Assembly (NCBI GenBank): GCA_910575755.1
Contig: CAJTFO010000003.1
Location: 1-64,000 of the forward strand
Length of the DNA: 64,000 nucleotides
Direction: 5' to 3'
Source: Desulfovibrionaceae bacterium
GTDB taxonomy: Bacteria > Desulfobacterota > Desulfovibrionia > Desulfovibrionales > Desulfovibrionaceae
In this document: piece by piece, positions 9,762 to 20,006 of the stretch
Layout: every line of letters begins with the position of its first letter
Numbering within the stretch: the first letter of the stretch is position 1
Notes under the pieces: model-generated
Databases searched by the model: none
The model's input: the letters and a program-made list of their open reading frames with translations, nothing else
Told to the model about the DNA's origin: nothing
Position numbers and translations under genes: made by a program

Positions 9762-9790
9762 CCGACAAAAGCGCACAGAGCGCATGTTTT

Positions 9791-10891
9791 TTAAACCACG
9801 CCGTGCTCTCCCGGGCGCTCGTACTTTTCCTTTTCCTGCGCGCGGACGTAAAATTCCGTATTGCCCAGGCCCAGCAGAATGGCCGAGGAAACATAGATGG
9901 AAGAGGCCGTGCCCACAAACACGCCGATGAGCATGGTCAGCGCGAAATCATGGATGACGCCGCCGCCCAGCAGAAAGAGAGAGAGGGTTGCCACAAAGGT
10001 GGTGCCGCTGGTCAGAATGGTGCGCGAAAGGGTCTGGTTGACGCTGCGGTTAATGAGCGCGGCCAGATCCATCTGGGGCGCGGCGCGCAGATTCTCGCGC
10101 AGGCGGTCATAAACAATGATGGTATCATTGAGGGAATAGCCCACCAGAGTCAGCAGGGCCGCCATGACGTTGAGGTCAATTTCCACGTTCATGATGGAGA
10201 GCAGGCCCGCCGTGATGAGCACGTCGTGCAGCAGCCCCACCACCGCGCCCAGCGCAAAGTTGAGCTTGAGGAAAAAGCATACCACCAGGGTGATGGCCAG
10301 AGCCGTCATCACCAGCCAGCCCATGCTCAGGCCGGTAAAGCCCAGCACATACATGCCGCCCCAGAGGGCCGCGGCCATGATGGCGCCGGCCATCCAGCGC
10401 TGCTCGAAACGGCCGGAAATATATACGGCGATGAGCAGCACGGCGTAATACAGGGCGCTCAGGGCCTTGTTGGTCAGGTCGTCGCCCACCTTGGGGCCCA
10501 CCACCTCCAGGCGCTGAATCTCGGCCGCGTTGTCCGGAAAGGCCGAAGCCAGGGCCTCGATCACATTGGTGCGCAGGGCCGAGGCGTCGGCGTTTTCCGC
10601 GCTGGAAAAGCGCAGCAGATAATCCCGCCCGCCCTCGCCGAAGCGCTGGGTGGTTATGCCGGGCAAGGCCGGAATATCCAGACTTTTCTTGAGCGCCTCG
10701 TCGTTGACGGCCTTCTCGAACTGCACCTGAACGATAACGCCGCCCGCGAAGTCAATGCCCATTCTGAGGCCGTTGCCCCACAGCGCCGAAGCCAGACCGG
10801 CCAGCAGCAGGACGATGGAAATGCCGTAGGCCCAGTGCCGCCAGCCGATGAAATCTATATTGGTGTCATGCTTGATGAATGCAAAGCCCAT
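9791..10891 (-). CDS. secF: Protein translocase subunit SecF
   Basis: A 366-residue RND-type membrane protein that with SecD uses the proton gradient to help preprotein export through SecYEG. Six membrane helices are visible. The first follows the N-terminus, then comes a periplasmic loop with GGVIVQVQFEKAV, and the last five carry SLNDTIIVYDRLREN, the conserved SecF segment. The start at 10891 has GGGAGG upstream. It lies 14 bp after secD, as in most bacteria. Confidence 0.96.
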   Translation of the reverse strand: MGFAFIKHDTNIDFIGWRHWAYGISIVLLLAGLASALWGNGLRMGIDFAGGVIVQVQFEKAVNDEALKKSLDIPALPGITTQRFGEGGRDYLLRFSSAENADASALRTNVIEALASAFPDNAAEIQRLEVVGPKVGDDLTNKALSALYYAVLLIAVYISGRFEQRWMAGAIMAAALWGGMYVLGFTGLSMGWLVMTALAITLVVCFFLKLNFALGAVVGLLHDVLITAGLLSIMNVEIDLNVMAALLTLVGYSLNDTIIVYDRLRENLRAAPQMDLAALINRSVNQTLSRTILTSGTTFVATLSLFLLGGGVIHDFALTMLIGVFVGTASSIYVSSAILLGLGNTEFYVRAQEKEKYERPGEHGVV

Positions 10892-10905
10892 GATGGCCTC
10901 CCCCG

Positions 10906-12486
10906 CTATATGCTGATGCCCTTGGGACCGCAGTGGCGCGCCCATTCCTCAAAAATGGCCCGCGACACGAAAATGGCCGTGAACATGGAGGCGATGATCC
11001 CCAGGGAGAGCGTCACCGCAAAGCCCCGGATGGGGCCGGTGCCGAACTGATACAGAATCACCGTGGCAATGATGGTGGTCAGGTTGGAGTCTGTGATGGA
11101 AATGGCGGCGCGGTCAAAGCCCGCCTTGACCGCCGCCAGCGGCGACAGCCCCAGATGCAGTTCCTCGCGTATGCGCTCGTAAATCAGCACGTTGGCGTCC
11201 ACGGCCATGCCGATGGTCAGCACAATGCCCGCGATGCCCGGCAGGGTCAGGGTAGCGCCGAAAGCCGCCATGCCCGCCACGACTATCAGCATGGTGAAGC
11301 AGAGCATGCCGTCGGCGATAAGACCGCTGAGGCCGTAGTAAATGGCCATGAACAGCACCACGGCGACCGCGCCCACCAGGGCGGCGCGCACGCCGCTGTC
11401 GATGGATTCCTGTCCCAGCGAGGGGCCCACGCTGCGTTCTTCCAGCACCGAGACAGGCGCGGGCAGCGAGCCGGCGCGCAGCACAATGGCCAGATCCTGG
11501 GCCTCGGCGGTGGTGAAGTTGCCGGAAATGCTGGCCCGACCGCCGCCGATGCGTTCCCGGATCACCGGCGCGGAGTAAACCTTGCCGTCCAGCACGATAG
11601 CCATGCGTCGGCCCACGTTTTCCGTAGTGACCCGCTCGAAAATACGCGCGCCGCGGGCATTGAAATTCAGGGTGACATAGGCCTGGTTCATCTGGTCAAA
11701 GGCGGGCCGGGCGTCGGCCACATCCTCGCCGGTGAGCATGGCATCCTTTTCCACAACGATGCGGCCTTCCCGCTTCTGGCCGCCAGGCGTGTTTTCCAGC
11801 AGGGGCAGGGAAACCACGCCCGCGGGCAGCACGGCCTTGCCGGGGTCCACATCATCGCGCACCAGATGGAACTCCAGATGGGCCGTCTGGCCGATGATCT
11901 GCACGGCGCGGCGCGGGTCGGAAATGCCGGGCAACTGCACCTGAATGCGGTTCCCGGCCTGCTTGCGGATGTCCGGCTCTGCCACGCCGAACTGGTCGAT
12001 GCGGTTGCGAATGGTGCGCAGGGCCTGATCCAGCGCCATGTTTTCCAGGCGCGTCACTTCCTCCGCCGTAAAATGGGCCACATAGCGCAACTGGCCGGAT
12101 TCGCCCTTGCGCGGCTCGCCCACGGACAGTTGCGGGAAGTGGCGGCTGAGAATTTCCTTCAGCTTGTCCTCATTCTCGGCGCGCGGCAGTATGAACTCCA
12201 GTGCTGTGCCGCCCACCACGCGGGGCCGCAGCACCACAATTTTCTCATCCTGGGCCATGCGGCGCAGATCCTGCCCGGCCAGGGCCAGAGAATTGTTCAC
12301 GGCCTTGGCCACATCGACGCCCAGCGTCAGGTGGATGCCCCCCTTGAGGTCAAGACCGAGGTTGATCTTGTTGGACGGCAGAACGCGCTCCAGAGCCGAC
12401 CCGATGCCGGGCACGCTGGGCAGCGCATAAACAAGGCATGCCAGAAACACCACTATTGCAATGGACAAGCGCCAGCGCAGACCCAT
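10906..12486 (-). CDS. secD: Protein translocase subunit SecD
   Basis: A 526-residue partner of SecF. It has an N-terminal membrane helix, then the SecD signature [16 protein letters not shown], a large periplasmic P1 region, and five C-terminal helices with [17 protein letters not shown]. Size is typical for delta-proteobacterial SecD. The start at 12486 gives the family N-terminus (MGLRWRL). It follows yajC on the same strand after a 269-bp spacer that holds several GC-rich inverted repeats but no gene. Confidence 0.96.
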   Translation of the reverse strand: MGLRWRLSIAIVVFLACLVYALPSVPGIGSALERVLPSNKINLGLDLKGGIHLTLGVDVAKAVNNSLALAGQDLRRMAQDEKIVVLRPRVVGGTALEFILPRAENEDKLKEILSRHFPQLSVGEPRKGESGQLRYVAHFTAEEVTRLENMALDQALRTIRNRIDQFGVAEPDIRKQAGNRIQVQLPGISDPRRAVQIIGQTAHLEFHLVRDDVDPGKAVLPAGVVSLPLLENTPGGQKREGRIVVEKDAMLTGEDVADARPAFDQMNQAYVTLNFNARGARIFERVTTENVGRRMAIVLDGKVYSAPVIRERIGGGRASISGNFTTAEAQDLAIVLRAGSLPAPVSVLEERSVGPSLGQESIDSGVRAALVGAVAVVLFMAIYYGLSGLIADGMLCFTMLIVVAGMAAFGATLTLPGIAGIVLTIGMAVDANVLIYERIREELHLGLSPLAAVKAGFDRAAISITDSNLTTIIATVILYQFGTGPIRGFAVTLSLGIIASMFTAIFVSRAIFEEWARHCGPKGISI

Positions 12487-12755
12487 CGTACACCTTCCGC
12501 AAAAAAGACTTGCCCGCGTGCAACGCGGGCGGAACATCCGCCCCGCCAGGCCGCCCGGCGGCCGAAAAGGCCGCGCCGCCTCTCAGGGAGGCCTGCGCGG
12601 CCAGCGGAACAGCAGACCAGAAGTTGCCCTGAAGCGCTCAGGCTTCAGGGGCGGCGTCCCCCGAACTGCGGGGAGAACGCGGCACTTTCCCTGGGGCGTG
12701 GACGCCACGGCGGCGATATGTTCATATCGCGCCTTTGGCGCGCCCGGCGGGAAAC

Positions 12756-13112
12756 TTATTTCTTTTCTTCGGTCTTGGCTTCCTTGCCGCCCTTGGCGGC
12801 CAGCAGACCGCCGATGGCCGCGCGGGAAATACGCACTTTGGCTTCGCCGGTTTCCAGCAGCACCTGCTCATCGTCAATTTCAAGGATGCGGCCAATGAGT
12901 CCGCTGGAACTCATCACATGGTCGCCCCGCTTCAGCTCGCTCAGCATCTGCTTGTGGGCCTTGGCCCGCTTCTGCTGGGGACGGATCAGCAGGAACCAGA
13001 AAATGACGAACATCAGGATCAGCGGCATGAACTGCATCAGCATGTCCGTGCCGCTGGCGGGGGCGCCGCCGGCTTGGGGCGTGCCCATGGCAAAAGCTAC
13101 GGATTCAAACAA
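12756..13112 (-). CDS. yajC: Sec translocon accessory protein YajC
   Basis: A 118-residue protein with one membrane helix ([20 protein letters not shown], about residues 25-44) and the YajC cytoplasmic domain with [17 protein letters not shown]. It belongs to the SecDF-YajC holotranslocon. The likely start is TTG at 13110-13112, six bases after GGAGG. It gives an N-terminus like other Desulfovibrio YajC proteins and is preferred over a downstream ATG. Linked to secD and secF on the same strand. Confidence 0.9.
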   Translation of the reverse strand: MFESVAFAMGTPQAGGAPASGTDMLMQFMPLILMFVIFWFLLIRPQQKRAKAHKQMLSELKRGDHVMSSSGLIGRILEIDDEQVLLETGEAKVRISRAAIGGLLAAKGGKEAKTEEKK

Positions 13113-13192
13113 AGCGCACCTCCATTCAGGTGTGGATGAGGCTCTGGCGCGCGCGGCGCGCCCGTGCGGACGACCGCCGGCCCGGAGCCGGG

Positions 13193-13221
13193 TTGGCAAG
13201 ATAACAGCACATTGCTATAGC
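13193..13221 (+). promoter_or_regulatory. Candidate promoter toward tatA
   Basis: -35 TTGGCA (13193-13198), a 17-bp spacer and -10 TATAGC (13216-13221). It points to tatA, which starts about 250 nt downstream. Its -10 shares the palindrome GCTATAGC (13214-13221) with the opposing promoter at 13214-13242. Confidence 0.5.
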
Positions 13222-13242
13222 TTCTGCGGAGTGAATTTGCAA
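13214..13242 (-). promoter_or_regulatory. Candidate promoter of yajC-secD-secF
   Basis: On the minus strand -35 TTGCAA (13237-13242), a 17-bp spacer and -10 TATAGC (13214-13219), about 100 bp before the yajC start. It overlaps the plus-strand promoter at its -10. The rest of the 367-bp gap between yajC and tatA (13243-13479) shows no gene. Confidence 0.55.
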
Positions 13243-13479
13243 GCATTTGTGGCTTCGTCCAGCCTGCTGGTCATGATACGATCAGGCATGTGTTCAATGC
13301 GTCACTCCCCGAAAGCCGTATTTATAATGGGAATCATAATCAGGGGACAATTTCTTGCCCCAAATCCCCCAGTCAGAATTGGCGCGCCGCCGCGCCCCGC
13401 CTTGACCGCACGCCCGCGGCGGCTTATGCTGTTTGAGCAAATTGGCTCTACAGCCCAACATCCAACGGAGGCTTGCCGC

Positions 13480-13689
13480 ATGTTCGGCATTGGCACACAG
13501 GAACTCTTACTTATTCTGGTAGTTGTGCTGCTCATTTTTGGCGCAAAGAAACTGCCGGAAATAGGCGGCGGACTCGGTCGGGCCATCCGCAATTTTCGCC
13601 GCGCTTCATCTGAACCGGATGAAATCGACATCACGCCCAGAGATAAAAAAGAGACGCCCTCTTCCGGCAATGACTCCCACAAGGCCTGA
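13480..13689 (+). CDS. tatA: Twin-arginine translocase subunit TatA/E
   Basis: A 69-residue protein with the TatA pattern: a short N-terminus (MFGIGTQE), one membrane helix ([14 protein letters not shown]), the hinge motif [21 protein letters not shown] with an amphipathic helix, and a charged hydrophilic tail. TatA oligomers form the pore for folded twin-arginine substrates. ACGGAGG precedes the ATG. tatB and tatC are not in this window, so the gene stands apart from a full tat operon, as in several Desulfovibrio-type genomes. Confidence 0.93.
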   Translation: MFGIGTQELLLILVVVLLIFGAKKLPEIGGGLGRAIRNFRRASSEPDEIDITPRDKKETPSSGNDSHKA

Positions 13690-13722
13690 GCATCAATACT
13701 ACGGCTGAGAAAGGATTCCGTC

Positions 13723-14154
13723 ATGAAAGCAGAACAGTTATCCGTTTTTCTGGAAAACCGGGCCGGTCGTCTGGCTGAAGTCACCCATACCCTGGCCGAG
13801 GCGGGCATCAACATCCGCGCTCTTTCCCTGGCCGATACGTCTGACTTCGGCATTTTGCGCATGATCGTCTGCGATCATGAAAAAGCCAAAAGCGTGCTCA
13901 AGGAGAAAGGCTTTACCCTGGGGCGCACCAGCGTGGTGGCTGTGGACGTGGCCGACACCCCCGGTGGGCTTGACGCCGTTTTGCAGCTTGTTTCGCGTAA
14001 CGGCATCAATGTGGAATACATGTACGCCTTTGTGCAGCGCGACCAGGAAAGCGCGGCGATGATTTTCCGCTTCGACAAGGTGGATCAGGCCGTGGATGTG
14101 CTCAAAAACAACGGCTTCAACATTATTCCGGCGGAGCGGCTTTGCGCCTATTAG
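13723..14154 (+). CDS. Tandem ACT-domain protein
   Basis: A 143-residue protein of two ACT domains. The first (MKAEQLSVFLENRAGRLAEV ... FGILRMIV) and the second (VLQLVSRNGINVEYMYAF ... AAMIFRF) each show the beta-alpha-beta-beta-alpha-beta pattern with the GR/N-G-I-N turn. Stand-alone ACT pairs usually bind amino acids or act as allosteric regulators; in many anaerobes a close homologue sits beside phenylacetate-CoA ligase. No such neighbour is present here, so the ligand and partner are unknown. It lies 33 bp after tatA and may be co-transcribed. Confidence 0.85.
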   Translation: MKAEQLSVFLENRAGRLAEVTHTLAEAGINIRALSLADTSDFGILRMIVCDHEKAKSVLKEKGFTLGRTSVVAVDVADTPGGLDAVLQLVSRNGINVEYMYAFVQRDQESAAMIFRFDKVDQAVDVLKNNGFNIIPAERLCAY

Positions 14155-14273
14155 AGCTGTTTCACGCGGTCAGCGCGTAACATCACGCCGCTGCGGCAGT
14201 GGTCGCGCGTTGCACTTTTGCCGCATGCGGCGGATCTGCTCTGACGGAGAACGACGCCGCAAGGCTGCCGCCG

Positions 14274-14472
14274 GCAGCCTGAGAGCCCGCAAGGGCCTCT
14301 CAGATTGATGACAAACCCCGCTTTGCGGGGTTTGTGCCGTCTAAGCCGCCAGGGCAGCTTGACGGAAAGACGCGAAAATCGCGCGTTTACGGCGCGGCAA
14401 GGCCGCGACCTGCTCGCCATTTTCGAGCTGCTGACTTTGTCAGCAGCCTCAGAGCCCGCAAGGGGCTCTTTC
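14274..14472 (+). repeat. Repeated hairpin segment upstream of groES
   Basis: The 598-nt gap 14155-14752 has no gene. It holds two related copies of a 30-nt segment (near 14274-14303 and 14443-14472) built around AGAGCCCGCAAGGG. A perfect 9-bp hairpin with a TTT loop (14427-14435 / 14439-14447) lies directly before the second copy. Downstream, 14525-14580 is strongly A/T-rich and probably holds the groESL promoter, but no clear -35/-10 pair or CIRCE operator is visible. Confidence 0.55.
14311..14335 (+). terminator. Hairpin terminator after the ACT gene
   Basis: A perfect 11-bp inverted repeat with a TTT loop: ACAAACCCCGC (14311-14321) and GCGGGGTTTGT (14325-14335). It is about 160 nt after the ACT stop. 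Just before it, 14283-14302 can form a second stem (CTGAGAG...CTCTCAG). The T-run is inside the stem rather than after it, so it may be only moderately efficient. Confidence 0.6.
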
Positions 14473-14752
14473 ATGTGGGCGCGCAGGGCCGCTCAGCGTG
14501 CCTTCCGACCAGCCTTTCAGGTAAGGCATTAAAATAAAATAATTTTTATGCTTTATAGAAAAAAATTTCAAAAAATTTTGTTTCAGCCCCTTTTCAAGCC
14601 GCAAGAGTGACTTATCTGTATGCCCGTGCGGAGCAGTGCAACGCCAATGCCCGCTGCGGCCCGTTACGCGCAATATTTCCGGCGCGTCCGCTGGTTCGGC
14701 CGCCGCCTGTGCCCACAAGGGCAATAAAAACTTTCCGGGAGGATTTGACGTC

Positions 14753-15040
14753 ATGAAGCTGAAACCCCTTAACGACCGTGTGCTGGTCAAGCGCCTTGAA
14801 TCCGAAGAAAAGACCGCCGGTGGTCTGTACATCCCTGACACGGCCAAGGAAAAGCCCTCCAAGGGCGAGGTTGTGGCTGTTGGTCCCGGCAAGATCGCGG
14901 AAAACGGTTCCCGCGTCGACATGGCTGTGAAGAAGGGCGATGCGGTGCTCTTCAACAAGTATGCCGGCACGGAAATCAAGCTGGACGGCGTTGATCATCT
15001 TGTGATGCGCGAGGAAGACATTCTCGCCATCATCGACTAA
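14753..15040 (+). CDS. groES: Co-chaperonin GroES
   Basis: A 95-residue GroES. It opens [19 protein letters not shown] and contains the mobile loop [22 protein letters not shown] and the [12 protein letters not shown]-terminus. The heptameric lid closes the GroEL cage. GGGAGG lies nine bases before the ATG. It is followed by groEL after 42 bp. Upstream there is no visible HrcA/CIRCE inverted repeat, so the control of this operon is not evident from sequence. Confidence 0.98.
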   Translation: MKLKPLNDRVLVKRLESEEKTAGGLYIPDTAKEKPSKGEVVAVGPGKIAENGSRVDMAVKKGDAVLFNKYAGTEIKLDGVDHLVMREEDILAIID

Positions 15041-16729
<1,689 letters not shown>

Positions 16730-16770
16730 GCCCTTTGACACGGGCCTTGCCCGTTCCGCTTTGAAAGATG

Positions 16771-16801
16771 ACGGCTCCCGCCTGCGGCGGGAGCCGTTTT
16801 T
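16771..16801 (+). terminator. Intrinsic terminator of groES-groEL
   Basis: A perfect 12-bp stem (ACGGCTCCCGCC / GGCGGGAGCCGT) with a TGC loop is followed by TTTT, 42 nt after the groEL stop. Confidence 0.93.
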
Positions 16802-16821
16802 GCATTCTGGCGGCAGGGCAT

Positions 16822-16867
16822 CTTGGAGCATTTTGCTTTTCAAATCTCCCCGTTTCAAAAGCGGCGC
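16822..16867 (+). repeat. Dispersed 46-bp repeat, copy A
   Basis: This 46-bp segment (starting CTTGGAGCATTTTGCTTTT) matches 27710-27755 in the same orientation at about 83% identity. Both copies are built around GCTTTT...AAAAGC inverted arms; copy A keeps only the outer part of the stem. It lies in the 330-bp gap between groEL and the chemoreceptor, which has no gene. Confidence 0.7.
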
Positions 16868-16876
16868 TGCTGTTTT

Positions 16877-16910
16877 ATTGAGCCTGAAAGGCGCGGCTTT
16901 CAGGCTCAAT
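16877..16910. repeat. Perfect 14-bp inverted repeat
   Basis: ATTGAGCCTGAAAG (16877-16890) and its exact complement (16897-16910) flank a 6-nt GCGCGG loop. No T-run follows, so it is not a clear terminator. It lies between two dispersed repeats (16822-16867 and 16957-16985). Confidence 0.7.
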
Positions 16911-16956
16911 GGGCGCGGGCGTCCGCTCTCGCGCCCGCCGCAGCCAATGCCTTTTG

Positions 16957-16985
16957 CAAAGGCAATTCGTTCTAAAAATTGTTCG
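16957..16985 (+). repeat. Dispersed short repeat, copy 1
   Basis: The stretch AAAGGCAATTCGTTCTAAA (from 16958) recurs at 36510 with one mismatch over 19 nt in the same orientation, followed by similar A/T-rich sequence. The second copy covers the fliG stop codon. Confidence 0.5.
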
Positions 16986-16992
16986 CAAGGCT

Positions 16993-17018
16993 TAAGATAT
17001 CAGCCTTCACTCCGAAAA
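16993..17018 (+). promoter_or_regulatory. Possible sigma-28 (FliA) promoter of the chemoreceptor gene
   Basis: TAAG (16993-16996), a 14-nt spacer and TCCGAAAA (17011-17018) resemble the FliA consensus TAAA-N15-GCCGATAA, with one base shorter spacing and two mismatches in the -10. Chemoreceptor genes are often FliA-dependent. The match is imperfect. Confidence 0.35.
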
Positions 17019-17059
17019 GGTAGTATAGGTTTTTAACTCTTTGTGGGAGGATAAAATCC

Positions 17060-18865
17060 ATGAACGTCAAAATGTGGCTCATCGCGCTGTGCGGCATTTT
17101 CCTGCTGGGCATAGGAACATTGTTCACCGCCAACGTGCTGATATCACAACGGGTTCTTAATGAAGTCACCATGCCGGAGATTACGCATCTCTTGCGCCAG
17201 AAATATGAGTACAGCCTCAAGAACGTGGTGGAGGTGGAAGCGCAGAATCTGGCCAGGCGTCTCGAAAACGTCACGGACAAAAAAGAACAGTACGCCATTA
17301 TTGAACAGCTTACCGATTACCAGCGCTTTTTCTCCAATAACGAAGGCTACTATTTCACTTATACCACCGAAGGCATTCGTATCAACGTGCCCGTGAACAA
17401 GTCGGCGAACGGCAAGGACTGCAGCGACCTCAAGGACTCCAACGGAATGTTCTTTATCCAGGAACTCATGAAAACCGCCAGAAACGGCGGCGGTTTTGTG
17501 GAATACATCTTTGACAAGCCCGGCGCGGGCAAGCAGCCCAAACTCAGCTATGTCTGCATGATTCCGGGTACAGATGTCCTGATCGGCACTGGCATCTATA
17601 TTGACGGCGTGCAGACCGAGCGGGAGCGCATCGCCGCCCTGGTGGGCGAGCATGAAGCCCGCTATGCCATGTACTTGCGCCTGATCTGTCTGGCTGTCGT
17701 GGTTTTGATAATTCTGGTGGCCTGGTATGTGATGCGGGTCATCTGCTCCCCCTTGCGCCAGTTGACCAGAGCGACGGATGAAGTGGCAAAGGGACATCTT
17801 GATGCCCATACCAGCCTGCACCCGCGTTGCCCGCGTGAAATCCGCGCGCTGCATGCGTCAGTGCGTCAGATGGTGACCAGTCTGAAGGAAAATATCAGCG
17901 CCGCCCAGCGCAAATCACAGGAAGCCCAGAAAGCCACGGAAGAGGCCCAGGAAGCCATGAGCCGGGCCGAAGACGCTGCCCGCCAGGCCGAAAACGCCAA
18001 GAGGGAAGGCATGCTGGCCGCGGCCGGACAACTGGAAGGCATGGTGGACATCATTTCCTCCGCCTCCACCCAGCTTTCCTCCCAGATTGAGCAGTCGGAC
18101 AGAACCGCTTCCCAATCCGCGCAGCATCTTTCCGAAGCGGCCACGGCCATGAACGAAATGAACGCCACGGTGCAGGAAGTGGCCAGGAACGCCAGCAACG
18201 CCTCCGGCGCTTCCAGCGACACCAAGCAGCGTGCCGAAGCCGGTTCCCAGGTTGTGCATGAAGTGGTGCAGAGCATCGGCGAGGTTCAGGAAGTTTCCAT
18301 GCATCTGAAAAAGGAAATGGAACAACTGGGCGGCCATGCGCAGGCCATCACCCAGATCATGAGCGTCATTTCCGATATTGCGGACCAGACCAATCTGCTG
18401 GCCCTCAATGCGGCCATTGAGGCGGCGCGGGCCGGCGAGGCCGGACGCGGCTTCGCGGTGGTGGCTGACGAAGTGCGCAAGCTGGCCGAAAAAACCATGT
18501 CCTCCACCCAGGATGTGAGCAACGCCATTCAGGCCATTCAGGAAAGCACGACCAAAAGCATGGCGGCTGTGGATAATGCCGTGTCGCGCATCGCCGACGC
18601 CACGGAACTGGCCAATCAGTCCGGCGCGGCCCTGCAGGAAATCGTCAGCACGGCGGACAGCACCTTTGACCAGATTCAGGCCATCGCCACCGCCAGTGAA
18701 GAGCAATCCGCCGCCAGCGAGGAAATCAACCGTTCCATCATCACGGTCAACGACATGTCCAGGCAAACCGCCAAGGCCATGACGGAAGCCGCCAAGGCGG
18801 TGGCTGACCTGGCGGCTCAGGCGCAGTCCCTTACCGGTTTGATTCAGGAAATGAAACGGGCCTGA
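17060..18865 (+). CDS. Methyl-accepting chemotaxis protein with a single Cache domain
   Basis: A 601-residue chemoreceptor. It has an N-terminal membrane helix (about 6-27), a periplasmic sensor of about 160 residues with [10 protein letters not shown] and the [18 protein letters not shown] end typical of sCache_2 domains, and a second membrane helix (about 206-226). A HAMP domain follows, then the cytoplasmic signalling hairpin with the near-invariant tip [20 protein letters not shown] (about 452-471). The ligand cannot be read from sequence; Cache sensors often bind small organic acids or amino acids. The gene is monocistronic, with terminators at 18880-18915 and 18992-19016. GGGAGG precedes the ATG. 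Confidence 0.95.
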   Translation: MNVKMWLIALCGIFLLGIGTLFTANVLISQRVLNEVTMPEITHLLRQKYEYSLKNVVEVEAQNLARRLENVTDKKEQYAIIEQLTDYQRFFSNNEGYYFTYTTEGIRINVPVNKSANGKDCSDLKDSNGMFFIQELMKTARNGGGFVEYIFDKPGAGKQPKLSYVCMIPGTDVLIGTGIYIDGVQTERERIAALVGEHEARYAMYLRLICLAVVVLIILVAWYVMRVICSPLRQLTRATDEVAKGHLDAHTSLHPRCPREIRALHASVRQMVTSLKENISAAQRKSQEAQKATEEAQEAMSRAEDAARQAENAKREGMLAAAGQLEGMVDIISSASTQLSSQIEQSDRTASQSAQHLSEAATAMNEMNATVQEVARNASNASGASSDTKQRAEAGSQVVHEVVQSIGEVQEVSMHLKKEMEQLGGHAQAITQIMSVISDIADQTNLLALNAAIEAARAGEAGRGFAVVADEVRKLAEKTMSSTQDVSNAIQAIQESTTKSMAAVDNAVSRIADATELANQSGAALQEIVSTADSTFDQIQAIATASEEQSAASEEINRSIITVNDMSRQTAKAMTEAAKAVADLAAQAQSLTGLIQEMKRA

Positions 18866-18879
18866 ACCGCAGGCCGTGA

Positions 18880-18915
18880 GTAAAGGCGGGAAGCCGCCAG
18901 ACTTCCCGCCTTTAC
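18880..18915 (+). terminator. Terminator hairpin after the chemoreceptor gene
   Basis: A perfect 14-bp stem (GTAAAGGCGGGAAG at 18880-18893, complement at 18902-18915) with an 8-nt loop, 14 nt after the stop codon. Confidence 0.75.
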
Positions 18916-18991
18916 GTTGCGCGCTGTCGCCGTTCGTTGCGCAGGCGTTTGCATAACAGGCCTACAGCTATAAGCTTTCCGGCCCCCTTTG

Positions 18992-19016
18992 AACCTCCCG
19001 CCTAGCGGGAGGTTTT
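18992..19016 (+). terminator. Second terminator after the chemoreceptor gene
   Basis: AACCTCCCGC (18992-19001), a CTA loop and GCGGGAGGTT (19005-19014) followed by TT give a 10-bp stem ending in TTTT. It backs up the hairpin at 18880-18915. Confidence 0.75.
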
Positions 19017-19025
19017 CGCTCATAC

Positions 19026-19055
19026 AAAAAACTTCCGGCCCCAAGGGACCGGAAG
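19026..19055 (-). terminator. Terminator of the bfr-rubredoxin operon
   Basis: On the minus strand CTTCCGG, a 10-nt loop and CCGGAAG are followed by TTTTTT. It lies about 30 bp past the rubredoxin stop. Confidence 0.85.
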
Positions 19056-19086
19056 CCATCAGTCATAATCAGGCGGAAATCAAGCC

Positions 19087-19275
19087 TTATGTTTCGTCGC
19101 TCAGGCGGCGGAAGTTTTTTTTGGCGGCTCCGCACACCGGACAGCGCCAGTCATCGGGAAGATCCTCAAACCTGGTTCCAGCGGGAATCTTATGCCGCTT
19201 GTCGCCGCGATCGGGATCATACATATATCCACAATTGACCATCTGACAGCGCCAGATATCTTTTGCATCAGCCAT
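19087..19275 (-). CDS. Rubredoxin-2 with C-X4-C first iron site
   Basis: A 62-residue Fe(Cys)4 electron-transfer protein. The second site is standard (CPVCGAA), but the first reads [12 protein letters not shown], with four residues between the cysteines instead of two. This unusual spacing is known for D. desulfuricans rubredoxin-2, whose gene is linked to bacterioferritin. Here it lies 13 bp downstream of bfr, so it probably donates electrons to the ferritin for iron reduction and release. That role follows from the published system, not from this sequence alone. A terminator at 19026-19055 ends the operon. Confidence 0.93.
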   Translation of the reverse strand: MADAKDIWRCQMVNCGYMYDPDRGDKRHKIPAGTRFEDLPDDWRCPVCGAAKKNFRRLSDET

Positions 19276-19288
19276 ATGAACCTCAGTG

Positions 19289-19822
19289 TCAGGCGCTGGC
19301 GCCAGTACCGGTTACAAAACCCTTGGACGGCCCCGTGTCGGAAGGCGTGCCGGCGATCTTGGCCAGATAAGCGTCGCCCAGGGTCTTGATGTGGCCGGCG
19401 GTGTTTTCATAGTAGTCCATATGGGCCTGCTCTTCATCAATGATCCGCTCGAACAGGCGGGCGGTGACTTTGTCGCCTTCTTCCTCACAGACCTTGATGA
19501 ACTGGTTGTAGGCTGCGATGGTAACGTCTTCGCGCTCCGCGTCGTTTTCATACATCGCCAGTACGGCTTCGCCGGTTTTCACGCTGCCGTCTTTCTGGCT
19601 CGTAGGTTCGCCGCCCAGTTGCTTGATGCGCTCGGCAAAGCTTTCGGCGTGGCGCATTTCGTCAATGGCGATCAGCTTCATGTTGGCGGCCAGCTCGCCG
19701 TAATCCTTGTCATCCAGGCTGTAATGCTGGTTCATATACTGATGGACGGCGAACAGCTCCATGCTGCGGGCCTTATTGAGCGCTTCAATGACTTTTTCTT
19801 TGCGATTTTTATTGCTTGCCAT
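19289..19822 (-). CDS. bfr: Bacterioferritin
   Basis: A 177-residue four-helix ferritin. Residues close to the diiron site and haem-binding pattern of Desulfovibrio bacterioferritin are visible: [33 protein letters not shown] (E-x-x-H) and [13 protein letters not shown] (E-x-x-H). The sequence resembles the D. desulfuricans protein, which binds iron-coproporphyrin III instead of haem b. It stores iron and helps limit oxidative damage. The start at 19822 follows AAGGAG. First gene of the bfr-rubredoxin-2 operon; the Fur/PerR-type gene lies just upstream on the same strand. Confidence 0.95.
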   Translation of the reverse strand: MASNKNRKEKVIEALNKARSMELFAVHQYMNQHYSLDDKDYGELAANMKLIAIDEMRHAESFAERIKQLGGEPTSQKDGSVKTGEAVLAMYENDAEREDVTIAAYNQFIKVCEEEGDKVTARLFERIIDEEQAHMDYYENTAGHIKTLGDAYLAKIAGTPSDTGPSKGFVTGTGASA

Positions 19823-19914
19823 AGTATGACTCCTTGACCGGGTTGGATACATACAAATCAAAAGCCGGGTTTATCCTGAACACACGGCGCTTTCCGCGCC
19901 GGATCTCGTCTGGC

Positions 19915-19943
19915 ATTAGACGTCATTTCAGAACAAAATACAA
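19915..19943 (-). promoter_or_regulatory. Candidate bfr promoter
   Basis: On the minus strand -35 TTGTAT (19938-19943), a 17-bp spacer and -10 TCTAAT (19915-19920), about 95 bp before the bfr start codon. No clear Fur or PerR palindrome overlaps it. Confidence 0.5.
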
Positions 19944-20006
19944 GCTGACGCGAGCCCGCGGAAAAAATTTTCCTGCCAGGACAAACGCGGGCCATGTCCA
20001 AAAGCG

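Noticed and set aside
10933-13689. A 918-codon open frame on the plus strand across secD and yajC
   Set aside because: It is antisense to conserved SecD/YajC coding sequence and arises from high-GC codon bias. Only its last 69 codons are real, as tatA.
14500-14752. CIRCE operator upstream of groES
   Set aside because: The TTAGCACTC-N9-GAGTGCTAA inverted repeat was looked for and is absent.
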